A stretch of DNA of 64,000 bases from CAYQQU01 sp964419545. GTDB lineage: Bacteria > Bacteroidota > Bacteroidia > Chitinophagales > Saprospiraceae. The stretch spans positions 62,001 to 126,000 of the forward strand of contig CAYQQU010000006.1 of NCBI GenBank assembly GCA_964419545.1. The letters run 5' to 3'. The notes beneath the pieces are model-generated. The model was not told the DNA's origin and did not search any database. It saw nothing but the letters and a program-made list of their open reading frames with translations. Positions 9,401 to 18,400 of this stretch are shown here, in pieces. Every line of letters starts with the position of its first letter. Position 1 is the stretch's first letter. The position numbers and the translations under genes were made by a program.

Positions 9401-12400
9401 GAAAAAAAAGCCCCTCGCTGTTCACCCCCGTACCCGACCAAGCGCCAGACCCTCCGAGGGTATCGCCCGTCAGGGAAACTTCCATTTGCACCGGAGCCGC
9501 CGAGCTGTCCAGGCAAAAGCCGGGAACACTGCCCAGGGCCATTCCTACATCCGGACAGGGGGCGGTGGTGCAGTGCACCTCTGAAGTATCGTCCGGGCAA
9601 CTGCCATGGCTCAAAAAAGAAAGCGCCAGTAGCGCGGCATCACCCGGTTGAAGATTTTCGAAAATGACGCTGGAATCTCCTACCCCGGTCGGAGCGGGCA
9701 TAGTAGAAGGTAAAACGGAAAACACCTCCCCTCCCGGGGGCGGCGACCAGCTGAAAAACACGCTCGTGAAAGTGGATTCGCAATCAACGGCCGGAACAAC
9801 GATCGGTTCTTCCACAAAAACCAGCCGGAAAGCCTGAAGGGAAGTACAGGGCCCGTCTACAATTTCCAGGGTCACCGTTCGCGCTCCCCCGTCCGGCCAG
9901 GTCACTTCGTAAGGGCCGGCGCCGCTGCCGCTGACCACCTGCCCCCCGGCAAAGTCCCAATTGAAAACCGCGCCGGCCGTAGCGGCGCCCGTAAATTCGA
10001 TCAGCGCGACCGCACCGGCGCAGATCGTATCCGGCGCATCGAAAGCCGCGACGGGCGGTACGCTTACCACAATCGACAGGCTGTCTATTCCTATACATCC
10101 GTTCGATTGGTAAGTAAAATTCAGGACGTGCGTTCCAGGACCGACCTGTACCGGGTCGAAAACGCCGGTTGCCGTATCGATCAGTCCGGGACCGCCCCAC
10201 ATCACGGCGTCGATCACTTCGCCGCCCGGAAAGTCGGCCACCAAAGTGACCGGCGGCGCGCCGGCCTCCAGGCAAATGGGGGCAACGGCTTCCAACACCA
10301 CTTCCGGCGGGTCGCAATCCAGGGTGTTGCACTCGCCGATAGCACCGGTGCTGCTGCCGCACTCGCCGGTGGCGGTCACTTCTATCTGTACCGTTTCTCC
10401 GGGTTGCAGTCCCAGAAGAGTAAAAGTAGTTCCGGATAGCACCCCCGTCTGACCACTCAGGACCTCGACGCTATATTCCGTGGCGCCGGCGACGGCCGGC
10501 CAGGAGAATTCAACGGACGCACTGGTTACGTCGAGGCATCCCACCTGAGGCGCCGGCGGCGGTCCGATCACAACAATGGATCGGGTGACCACTTCCGAAG
10601 GGCAGCCCTGCTCTGCTATCCAAAGGGATACTTCCTGTATGCCCGCCGAAGACCAGGTGAGCACCGGCGCCAGCGAATCCAGGGGCGTCGCGGCCGTTGC
10701 ACTCCCGAAATCCCAGTGCAAAACCGCTTCCGAAGCCAATGTATCCAAAATATTCAACGCAACCGGTTCATTGATGCAAATGCTATCTGCCGCGAAAGCG
10801 AAATCAACCTCCGGCGCCGCCCGGATCTCCACTTCCTGACTTAGGGTATCCTGACAATCACTGGTAATAAATACGGAATAGGCTACCGTATGCGAACCCG
10901 GCGCCAACGCACCCGGGTCAAATTCGGAGGCGACCACGCCGTCGACCGTCCATTCGCCGCCGGTGGAAGCGCCTGCCGCCAACCAGTCATTCAGATCGAC
11001 AGCAGCGTCGGTCGCGCAAAAAGGGCCGGGCGCCGTCCAGTCTACGTTCGGACTTTCCGCGATCGTAACCGTATCCGTGCTGGCTGCTTCACAGCCGGGG
11101 GGCCCGACCGTATAAGTTACGGCAACCGGACCGGCGCCCAGCAGGCCCGGATCCAGCAGGGAAAGGGTATCCCCCGCCACCAGCCATACGCCGCCCGGCG
11201 TCGTTGCAGGCGTAAAGAGGTCATCGAGCGAGAAAGGCAGACTGGTAACACAGAGCGTCCCGGGAAGGGTCCAGTCCGGAACGGGCGCCGGTAAAATTTC
11301 GAGGTTCTGGCTCAGGCTTTCCGTGCAGGGCGCGTCCCCGACAGTGTAGACAAGCTCATACAGTCCGCTCGTCAGGCTATCGGGATCAAAAACCGTCGCC
11401 GGCTGCCCGTCAATCGTCCAACTGCCGCCCGGCGTAGCTTCATCCGTCAATAGACTATCCAACACCAGGGCCGCCGCCGAAGCGCAAAGCGGTTCCGGAA
11501 GCGTCCAGTCTGCGTTCGGCGCCGGCAATATGGTGATCGTTTGGGACAAGGCGTCTTCGCAGCCCGGTTCTCCCGTAGAATAGGTAACCAGGAAGTCGCC
11601 GGCGCCGAGTACAGCCGGATTGAGCTGGACCGCCGAATCGCCGGCAACGGTCCAGGCGCCGCCGGGCGTGGTATTTGTCGTGAACAGATCATCCAGCGAA
11701 AACGGCGGGCTGTCGGTGCAAAGGGTATCGGGCGACATCCAGCTCGCGTTGGCCGAAGCCAAAACTTCGATATTCTGCACAAGGGAAACTGCGCAGGGCG
11801 CCGTCCCCACCTCGTAAGCGACCGCGTAGAGGCCCGGGCCCAGGTTGGCCGGATCAAAATCGACGGCAGCGGCTCCGTCAATCGTCCAGTTGCCTCCGGA
11901 AGTAGCATCGTCCGTCAGCAAATCATTCAACGGAAAGGCGCTGCTGCCGGTACATAGTCCCGCAGGCGCCGTCCAGTCGGCGTCAGCTGTCGCCAATACG
12001 GTGAGGGTGTTGGTTTCCGTACCGGTACAGGGGTCAAATCCCGCTACATAGGTGACGGTATAATTACCGGGCCCGAACACGGCCGGATCGAAGGTATCGG
12101 TCTCCACGCCATTGACGGTCCAGGTCCCGCCGGGTGTCGCCTCGGGATCGAGCAGATCATCGAGCAGCAGGGGCGGATCATCGGCGCAGCGCACGCCCGG
12201 GGGCGTCCAGGAAGCGTCGGCGCCGGGCGCGACATCGATATATTGCGACAATTCGGAAGTGCAGGGCGGCGCGCCCACCGTATAAGTGACCAGGTGGGGC
12301 CCCACGCCCAGGTCAGCCGGATCGAAAAAGACAGCCGGAAAACCGTCGATGGTCCAGTTGCCCGTATTCAGGGTGCTGGGAAACAAGAGCACATCCAGGT

Positions 12401-13544
12401 CGAAAGGCGGCGTCCCCGAGCAGATGACGGGCGGCACGCCCCAGCCCGGATCGGGCAGTACATCGATAATGATGATCTCCGTCTGGCTCTCCTGGCAGGG
12501 CGCCGCGATCACCGTATAGGTGACCGTATGCGCGCCGGGACCGAGATCCAGCGGATCGAGAAAGGGGGTATTGACGCCATCAACGGTCCAGACGCCTCCG
12601 GGCGTAGCGCCGGGATTGAGCAAGGTATTCAGGTCGATGATCGGCGAAAGCGGGCAAAGGTCGGTGGGCGGCGTCCAGCCGGCGTTGATATCGGTAATGG
12701 TGAAGGTGACCTGGTCGGTGGCTTCACAGACCGGGCTGAAACTGATATCATCGAGTGCAAAATCATTGCCGCTCGTGGCGGTATTCTGGTTGACGATGCA
12801 AAGTTCGACGGAAGTATTCCCCCCCGAGTTCCAGATCTCAAAAAACTGATTCCACTGGCAGGTAACCGGAGAAGCGGAAAAAACCCCGCCGATGATCACG
12901 CCGTTGACGGAAAACTGCAGCTGGGCCGGTGATGAGCCGACCACAGAGGTTACCCAGGCGCTGAACGCATAGTCGGTGTTGGGACTGATGCCGACCGTCT
13001 GGCACCAGACTTCCTGGTTGGCGATGCCGGCCCCGTTGACGACCAACATATTGCCGCCGCCGGTATTGTCGGTGCAGGGCGCGAAGTTGGTATGCGTATC
13101 GCCGGCATTGGCGGCGACGGCAAATTCCCCTTCATTGGAAAGCAAACCAAAAGCACCGCCGGTGCCGGGAACGTAATCGCTGGTAAAGTTGCTCAGCCCG
13201 GCGTTGAAATCGCCGTTGACCACCAGGTTCTCGTCGGTTGACGGGCCGGTGACGGTCACTTCGAAGGTAGTTGTCTGGCTGATCGTCGCCGTCGTATTCG
13301 GACTGCCGGGATTAGCGACCGGTGCTGCGGGCGACCATTCGACTGAAAACGACGCTCCGCCGATCGAGGCGTTGAGGTTGACCGTTTGGGGGGCGCTGCA
13401 GAAATTTTGGTTGGGGCCGGCGTCTACGGTAAGTGTACAGGCCGGAGGGGGTAAGTTACTCTCTTTTTCAAATTGATGCTTCGGTAAAAATGCGGCCGTC
13501 ATTCCGAAGGCGGAAAGGAGAAAAATGGGATACAATGTTCTCAT
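6453..13544 (-). CDS. Giant surface protein with repeats, PKD/FN3 modules, SprB repeat and CHU_C (T9SS type B) domain
   Basis: 2363 residues with an N-terminal hydrophobic signal-like segment. Residues ~100-275 resemble a carbohydrate-binding jelly-roll module ('LVVNGDFNAG ... FALDDISFSPVC'). Residues ~286-905 are eight tandem ~78-residue repeats, each with W-x-x-P near the start, an ATPGG-W-V-G core, a VTYxVG strand and two cysteines. Next come alternating PKD-like modules (three share GSGAGPY) and fibronectin-III-like modules to ~1830, then a SprB-type repeat at ~2106-2180. The last ~95 residues (IYIPSAFSPNGDGTND ... FNRWGELLFER ... YGWDG) are the gliding-motility C-terminal domain, a type B T9SS signal. 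Probably an adhesin. A good -7 promoter box lies 50 bases upstream. Confidence 0.9.
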   Translation of the reverse strand: MRTLYPIFLLSAFGMTAAFLPKHQFEKESNLPPPACTLTVDAGPNQNFCSAPQTVNLNASIGGASFSVEWSPAAPVANPGSPNTTATISQTTTFEVTVTGPSTDENLVVNGDFNAGLSNFTSDYVPGTGGAFGLLSNEGEFAVAANAGDTHTNFAPCTDNTGGGNMLVVNGAGIANQEVWCQTVGISPNTDYAFSAWVTSVVGSSPAQLQFSVNGVIIGGVFSASPVTCQWNQFFEIWNSGGNTSVELCIVNQNTATSGNDFALDDISFSPVCEATDQVTFTITDINAGWTPPTDLCPLSPIIDLNTLLNPGATPGGVWTVDGVNTPFLDPLDLGPGAHTVTYTVIAAPCQESQTEIIIIDVLPDPGWGVPPVICSGTPPFDLDVLLFPSTLNTGNWTIDGFPAVFFDPADLGVGPHLVTYTVGAPPCTSELSQYIDVAPGADASWTPPGVRCADDPPLLLDDLLDPEATPGGTWTVNGVETDTFDPAVFGPGNYTVTYVAGFDPCTGTETNTLTVLATADADWTAPAGLCTGSSAFPLNDLLTDDATSGGNWTIDGAAAVDFDPANLGPGLYAVAYEVGTAPCAVSLVQNIEVLASANASWMSPDTLCTDSPPFSLDDLFTTNTTPGGAWTVAGDSAVQLNPAVLGAGDFLVTYSTGEPGCEDALSQTITILPAPNADWTLPEPLCASAAALVLDSLLTDEATPGGSWTIDGQPATVFDPDSLTSGLYELVYTVGDAPCTESLSQNLEILPAPVPDWTLPGTLCVTSLPFSLDDLFTPATTPGGVWLVAGDTLSLLDPGLLGAGPVAVTYTVGPPGCEAASTDTVTIAESPNVDWTAPGPFCATDAAVDLNDWLAAGASTGGEWTVDGVVASEFDPGALAPGSHTVAYSVFITSDCQDTLSQEVEIRAAPEVDFAFAADSICINEPVALNILDTLASEAVLHWDFGSATAATPLDSLAPVLTWSSAGIQEVSLWIAEQGCPSEVVTRSIVVIGPPPAPQVGCLDVTSASVEFSWPAVAGATEYSVEVLSGQTGVLSGTTFTLLGLQPGETVQIEVTATGECGSSTGAIGECNTLDCDPPEVVLEAVAPICLEAGAPPVTLVADFPGGEVIDAVMWGGPGLIDTATGVFDPVQVGPGTHVLNFTYQSNGCIGIDSLSIVVSVPPVAAFDAPDTICAGAVALIEFTGAATAGAVFNWDFAGGQVVSGSGAGPYEVTWPDGGARTVTLEIVDGPCTSLQAFRLVFVEEPIVVPAVDCESTFTSVFFSWSPPPGGEVFSVLPSTMPAPTGVGDSSVIFENLQPGDAALLALSFLSHGSCPDDTSEVHCTTAPCPDVGMALGSVPGFCLDSSAAPVQMEVSLTGDTLGGSGAWSGTGVNSEGLFFPPDAGVGAHTLVYTFTIAGVCTYTDSTVVNVFPVPTADFVVDDPLCVSDTAVISFTGMAADSATYNWEFDGGTIIGGSGAGPYALIWDAPGERVVVLEVVSAAGCASGPVTGLLTLEPTLPAPVVDCSATFSTIDVSWAADDQAAGYEVSWAEHTVVVDTTHFTITGLAPGESVDVTVAAISSNQCPDIPVTISCATVPCPQVSLEIDPIQPLCFDGADTIALGYQLSGGDDDGELSWSGPGLIAADPALAVVDQSWVGGQNPFVLTYQDDVCLYADTVEVVVYQRPTADFNLPPGICFGDTTTIEFAGNAGPDAQYSWGFGGGQVVSGSGAGPYQVSWATPGDKQVSLIVTENNCVSEPVTQTIQVDPPLSQLTIGCQASFDSLLFSWDAVANAAGYEFDVLQGYTGAWLSDTSYLLTGLPPGTPVSIQLTVLSANNCGDLLVDQSCVTIPCPEANLSIEAPTALCAGDSATLVFAFDNPAAGPFMLQLFDGTDTLAFNGVSDGDTYTFLPAATQTWTVLSAINATAAVCPVGLPEPFILTVNQPVTAGLPLEIPALCSDLDTLIDLNARLTGATGGGVWTEISGSPATSGAFDSVTGRFQTGGQAPGTYAFRYFVAAEAPCVGDTSEVSVTILASPVADAGIDQTLECVQPELEVGGAGTSLGDPFAYEWISLEGHVLEGADSPFLLVTQPGRYRLVVVNSDNQCAAEDLVEVTSDINFLNPYVSVSPISCFEADDGLLRIDSVTGGSPPLMYAVNGGPFSGQTLYSDLAPGLYDLAIRDAENCETRLTLQVADKGPVEVTLATDIEGDEPVIQLGDSVRLFALTNIPVGALDTVIWFPDSLQCGDCLEQGVQPFYTSTFSVTVIDEAGCRDSDELTLFVERRRAIYIPSAFSPNGDGTNDAFVVFAGQEVAEVRSLRVFNRWGELLFERTGFPPNSAAYGWDGTHRGQALNPGVFVYVAEIEMIDGKSELYQGEVLLVK

Positions 13545-13594
13545 AAGCGTGTCAGGTTGCTACCTCCGGAGGGGCTGAGGCAATTGGGTGTGAT

Positions 13595-13602
13595 CAAAGA
13601 TA
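13595..13602 (-). promoter_or_regulatory. Candidate Bacteroidota promoter -7 box (TATCTTTG) for the giant surface protein
   Basis: Read on the minus strand the site is TATCTTTG, an exact TAnnTTTG -7 element. The expected -33 TTTG about 20 bases further upstream is poor (TTAG). Transcription would begin about 44 bases before the start codon at 13544. Confidence 0.45.
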
Positions 13603-13661
13603 TTGAAAGGGAGGGAATTGTACTAAATGCCCAAGAAAAAGTCAAAAACAAGATATACCGC

Positions 13662-13852
13662 TAACCCGGATTATTCATGGGTTCTTTGTCATGAGAAGCC
13701 CAAATGGTTGATAGGCTTGCGTTCGCGCAGGAGGGCGACACGGAGGCGCCTTCCTGCTGCAGGCAGGTATCTCCAGATACGGTGAGTGAGCGGGGCAGAA
13801 TGGCGACCAGTTTGGCTTCGTAATAGATTAATCCATGAATAACCCGGGCTAA
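13662..13852. repeat. MITE-like repeat, full copy 1 (191 bp)
   Basis: It begins TAACCCGGATTATTCATGG and ends CCATGAATAACCCGGGCTAA, which are imperfect terminal inverted repeats. The interior (TTGCGTTCGCGCAGG, CTGCTGCAGGCAGGTATC, GGTGAGTGAGCGGGGCAGAATGG) matches the reverse complement of the copy at 38960-39123. It carries no convincing ORF. It lies 20 bases beyond the 3' end of the restriction endonuclease gene, at the boundary between GC-rich and AT-rich DNA. Confidence 0.8.
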
Positions 13853-13872
13853 GTCGAAACCTAAGCCATTTC

Positions 13873-14601
13873 CTAAATTACAACAATTTTTGCGGGAATA
13901 CCGATCAGCAGGAGAGGACAAGGATTGCCAACCCCTCTTTTTACTCTGTCTTCTAGTTTTTCCCAGTGGGTCGTCGCTTTACCAAATTTGTCTGACACAA
14001 AAGCATGAGCCCATCCCTTCGCAAAAGAACCCTTTGAATTTGCTGCGCTTTCAATTAATTTTATTTGCCGTGAGGTGGGATTATAGAATTTTTTTAATGC
14101 CTCAATATTACCAATACCCCTGCTCACTGCAAACGATTCTATTAATGCTTTCAGACTATTTTGTAATGAAAAACCCCTAGTAATGATAACTCCTACTGAA
14201 ATGACACCGTCGGCATGTAAGCGCTTAAAATTTTCCAAATCGCGATCAAAAAAGGGGTCTTTATTATTCCATTCAATTTCAAGAGCTATAGTACCTGCAC
14301 TGAATTTCTTTACATGATCAATTTCATGAGAGATAGACTCCTTTTCTATGCCATCCACTATTTTTTTTATTTCAAAATTATGCTTTTGCCAGCCGAAGTC
14401 GTTGGATAGCCTTTTCCTTATTCTTTGCGTCAACTCCCCCTCGCCTCCTCCTCCATATACTAACTCTTCGATAGGAAGGGCGATCTCATCCAGTACCGTC
14501 TCAAGCTCATATGTTGCTTCTTTCATGTCATGTTGAAGAATGGCTTCGGCGTGATGTAATTTCAGTACGTCAAAACCTTTGATAGAAAGCTTTTCAAACA
14601 T
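13873..14601 (-). CDS. BglII-like type II restriction endonuclease
   Basis: 242 residues, close to the length of R.BglII (223). The core SHEIDHVKKFSAG ... ALEIEWNNKDPFFDRDL matches the BglII/BstYI endonuclease family. Candidate metal ligands are D95, E108 and E110 (D-x12-E-I-E); BglII itself has D84, E93 and Q95, so the third position is Glu instead of Gln. The enzyme should be cytoplasmic and cut double-stranded DNA at a short palindrome, possibly containing GATC as in relatives, but specificity cannot be read from the sequence. It lies 79 bases downstream of the methyltransferase gene. Both genes are clearly more AT-rich than their neighbours, suggesting transfer. Confidence 0.85.
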   Translation of the reverse strand: MFEKLSIKGFDVLKLHHAEAILQHDMKEATYELETVLDEIALPIEELVYGGGGEGELTQRIRKRLSNDFGWQKHNFEIKKIVDGIEKESISHEIDHVKKFSAGTIALEIEWNNKDPFFDRDLENFKRLHADGVISVGVIITRGFSLQNSLKALIESFAVSRGIGNIEALKKFYNPTSRQIKLIESAANSKGSFAKGWAHAFVSDKFGKATTHWEKLEDRVKRGVGNPCPLLLIGIPAKIVVI

Positions 14602-14680
14602 GAACCAGCCTATTTTCTAAATACAGAAACAACCGTTTTGATGTCCATCCAGCCATCATCAAAAAGAAAAAACAATTGAC

Positions 14681-15340
14681 TTAATCTAATGGCATACTAA
14701 TTTGCACGGCGTCTTTTCCTCTTTGGGAATGGTTGTTATAAGTCTCCCAGTCAGGAAAGTAAGTATCCGCCTGGTTACCCCAGCAATCCCATTTCTCTCT
14801 TGCCCCCCTTGAAAACATTTCGAGGTAGGGTCCCCAACTACAAGCCTCGATTATGCTATATTGCTCGTCTGGTTTCCTGCTGTGTTCTCTTTTTCTCGAA
14901 GAAATGATATTTGCCTGTGATCGTCCTGGCTGCAGCGTTCGAACATTTTTCCCTTTCGTGCCGAAAAGCACAATCTCAGTAACGTTTCTGAAATAAAAGC
15001 CGACTCCTCTTCTATCCGGTCCGCCGTCTTTCCTGATTTTATACCAAATGAGATTGGTCTTATAAGTAAAACCCCAAGCCTCCATAACTTCAAGCCCTTC
15101 CTGGAGCAAAGCATTCGGCACCCAAAGGTATAAATGACACCTCTCAGCAGCAGCCTGATTTACAGGAATGTTTTTAATCTCTTCTAACTTCAGCGTTGGA
15201 TAACGAGAAAGTCTTTTGTGTTCGGGAGCTACTTTTCCTGTTCTATTTTGAAATTGCCAAGGCGGATCCGCCAAAATGGTGGAGTATTTTTTATCTCTAA
15301 CAAATTGTAAAAAATCATCATTCACATTCAACTCGGCCAT
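14681..15340 (-). CDS. MT-A70 family DNA N6-adenine methyltransferase (modification enzyme)
   Basis: 219 residues. The catalytic motif DPPW is at residues 25-28 in ILADPPWQFQNRTGK; 'HLYLWVPNALL' and 'TNLIWYKIRKDG' are the next family blocks, and the C-terminal 'EMFSRGAREKWDCWGNQAD' closes the MT-A70 signature. It transfers a methyl group from AdoMet to adenine N6. As the only methyltransferase beside a BglII-like endonuclease it is presumably the protective partner. M.BglII is an N4-cytosine enzyme, so this is a non-orthologous pairing. No separate target-recognition domain or controller protein is visible. Confidence 0.88.
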   Translation of the reverse strand: MAELNVNDDFLQFVRDKKYSTILADPPWQFQNRTGKVAPEHKRLSRYPTLKLEEIKNIPVNQAAAERCHLYLWVPNALLQEGLEVMEAWGFTYKTNLIWYKIRKDGGPDRRGVGFYFRNVTEIVLFGTKGKNVRTLQPGRSQANIISSRKREHSRKPDEQYSIIEACSWGPYLEMFSRGAREKWDCWGNQADTYFPDWETYNNHSQRGKDAVQISMPLD

Positions 15341-15434
15341 TTAATTCAATTTTACAGGAGTTTTCGAACAATCGCATGATTGGAAGAACAGGTAGTTCTA
15401 ACCGTCATCTTTAGCTTATGAGAAAATCAATAAT

Positions 15435-15478
15435 AAACAAAGTTTGTTTTGGGCGCAAGTTTTAAACAAAATTTGTTT
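15435..15478. promoter_or_regulatory. Twin 15-bp palindromes, candidate operator upstream of the methyltransferase
   Basis: AAACAAAGTTTGTTT at 15435-15449 and AAACAAAATTTGTTT at 15464-15478 are both perfect 7+1+7 palindromes, with centres 29 bases apart, close to three helical turns. They lie 95-138 bases upstream of the methyltransferase start and a few bases past the dnaE stop codon. The arrangement is typical of a dimeric repressor site, but no cognate regulator is encoded nearby. Confidence 0.5.
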
Positions 15479-15482
15479 TAAA

Positions 15483-18400
15483 TCACCCCAGCCGATACCC
15501 CACGCCCAACTGCTCCACCGCCTTCACGAAATCCGTATCCGCGTTGACGCGTCGTTGTTTTGACGTCATCTGCAACTTCAGGCGGTTTTTCCGGTCGATC
15601 AGTTCCATTTTGAGGTGGTGCTGCCCCTGGTGTTTATTGCAGAGCGTGTCGAGGCGTTCGATAAATTCGTCGGTGACCACCTCCAGGGGCAGCCGCAAGG
15701 TAATCGACTCGGTTAGCGATTCGGCGATGCCTTCGAGGAGGCGTACTTCGCGCGGTTTGAACTCTGGTTCGTCGTTGTTCCAGCCGCGTTGGAAGCTGCC
15801 TTTGATAAATAGCGCTTTGCCCTCTTCCAGCAGGTGTTTGAACTTTTGATAGTCCTCACCGAAAAGCTTAAATTCGAGCGAGCCGTTGAAATCGCTCAGC
15901 TCGAATATTCCCCAGCCGTTACCATTGCGGCTGATGCGATGGCGGGCCATCGTAACGGTCCCCGCCAGTTGCAGTTGCGGTTTGTTCTTGTGGTCGTCCA
16001 CCTTTTCGAGGCCGCAGGTGGTAAAGTTGTCGATCTCCACCCGGTAGCTGTCGAGCGGGTGCCCGCTGATAAAAATGCCCGTCACTTCCTTTTCCCGGTT
16101 CAGCTGCTGCAGCAGACTCCAGGGCGGGCAGTCGGGGATGCTCGGCTCGGGCACCATCACTTCGTCCACGGCTCCGAAGAGGGAGGTAGCGGCCGAGGCT
16201 TTCTGCGACTGGTAAGCTTGTCCGTAGCGAATGGCGTGTTCCAGCATGCTCTCGTACTTTTCGGAAGGCGCGAAATACTGGGCCCGGTGGATGTCTTCAA
16301 AGCAATCGAAAGCGCCGCCCAGCGCCAGGCTCTCCAGTACTTTCTTATTGACCGCCCGCAGGCTGAGCCGCCGCACCAGGTCGAATACGCTGGTAAATGG
16401 TCCGCCGGCCTCGCGTTCCTCCAGGATAGCGGTCACCGGGCCTTCGCCGACCCCTTTCAGCGCCGACAAGCCGAAGCGCACCTGTCCTTCGTCGTTTACC
16501 GAAAAGTCCGATACCGACTCATTAATATCTGGCCCCAGCACCGTCAGCCCCATGCGCTTGCATTCCTGCAGGAAGAAAGTCACTTTGGAGATGTCGTTCT
16601 TGTTGTGCGTCAGCACCGAAGCCATGAACGCGGCCGGGTAATGCGCCTTCAGGTAAGCCGTCTGGAAAGCGACGAAAGCGTAGCAGGTGGAGTGCGACTT
16701 GTTGAAGGCGTAAGAAGCAAAGGCCTCCCAGTCCTTCCAGATCTTATCCAGCGTAGTCTTAGGGTGTCCCCGTTGCGTCCCGCCTTCGATAAAGATGGGA
16801 TACAGCGCGTCGATCTCCTTTTTCTTTTTCTTGCCCATCCCTTTGCGCAGGCGGTCGGCCTGGCCTTTGGTAAAACCGGCCAGCTTTTGGGAGAGCAGCA
16901 TCACCTGTTCCTGGAAGACCGTAATGCCGTAGGTTTCTTCCAGGTATTCCTGCATCTCGGGCAAGTCGTAAGTGATGGGCTCGCGGCCGTGCTTCCGCGC
17001 GATGAAGTTGGGGATGTACTCCAGCGGCCCGGGCCGGTACAGGGCGTTCATAGCGATGAGGTCCTCAAACTGGGTCGGCGCCAGTTCTTTCATGTAGCGT
17101 TGCATTCCCGTGCTCTCGTACTGGAAAATGCCGACCGTTTCGCCGCGCTGGAACAATTCATAGGTCTTCGGATCATCCAGCGGCACCATTTCGGGGTCGA
17201 TCTCGACGCCGTGCGTTTCTTGGACGATGCGCACTGCATCTTTGATGATGGTCAGGGTTTTCAGCCCCAGAAAGTCCATCTTCAGCAGGCCGGCGTCTTC
17301 GGCTACACTGTTGTCGAATTGCGAGACCAGCATGCCGGTTTCCTTATCCGTCTTTACCGGTACGTATTTCGTGATCTCGTCGGGGGTGATGACGACGCCG
17401 CAGGCGTGAATCCCGGTATTGCGCACCGATCCTTCCAGTTTTTTGGCCGTCCGGATCATCTTGGCGATGTCGTCATCGGCTTCGGCCAGTTTACGGAACG
17501 CGTGGGCTTTCTCCAGGTCTTCGGAATTCAGGTTATCTTTCAGCTTGGGGTCGATATCGCCTTCGGCCAGCACCTTTTTCAGGGTAGCTTTGAGGTGGGT
17601 CGGAAAAGTTTTCGCTACCCGGTCGACCTCCGACAGCGGGACGTTCATTACCCGCCCTACGTCGCGCAGGCTGAGTTTGGCGGCCATGGTGCCGTAGGTC
17701 ACGATCTGGGCCACCTGGTTGCGGCCGTATTTGTCGATGACGTAATCGATCACTTTTTGCCGTCCCTCATCGTCGAAGTCGATATCGATATCGGGCATGC
17801 TGATGCGCTCCGGGTTGAGGAAGCGCTCGAAGAGCAGGTCGTACTTGATGGGATCAACGTTGGTAATTCCGATGCAGTACGCCACTGCCGAACCCGCCGC
17901 CGAGCCCCGGCCCGGCCCTACGGAGACGCCCATTTGGCGGGCGGTGGTGGTAAAATCCTGAACGATGAGAAAATAGCCCGGATAACCGGAGTTCTCGATG
18001 ACGCTGAGTTCAAAGTCGAGCCGCTCCTTGATCGTAGGCGTAATCGTACCGTACCGTTTCTTGGCGCCCTCGTAAGTGATATGCCGAAGGTAATCGTCCT
18101 GGGTCTTAAATCCTTCCGGTAATGGAAATGCGGGCAGCAGGATATCGCGCGCCAGCTTCAACGGCTCGATCTTATCGAAGATCTCCATGGTATGGTCCAA
18201 GGCTTCTGGTATATCGTGGAAGAGCCGGTTCATCTCCGATTGTGTTTTGAAGTAAAAATCGGAACTCGGGAATTTGAAGCGCTTTTCTTCTTCCAGCAGG
18301 CTGTTGGTGTTGATACACAGCAGGATGTCATGCGGCTCCGAATCTTCTTCCTCGACGTAGTGCGAGTCGTTGGTGCAGATGGTCTTGATGTTGTATTTGC

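Noticed and set aside
10829..12687. Regularly spaced similar DNA blocks suspected to be a CRISPR array
   Set aside because: Period is about 234 bases, the units are diverged and code for an uninterrupted protein repeat in the giant surface protein.
13661..13921. 86-codon minus-strand ORF over the repeat
   Set aside because: It lies almost entirely in the MITE-like element and ends within its terminal repeat; the other full copy does not preserve the frame.
15834..18122. 762-codon plus-strand open frame opposite dnaE
   Set aside because: It is an antisense shadow of a perfectly conserved polymerase gene, rich in Val/Gly/Arg/His without recognisable motifs; such long shadows arise from codon bias in GC-rich genes.
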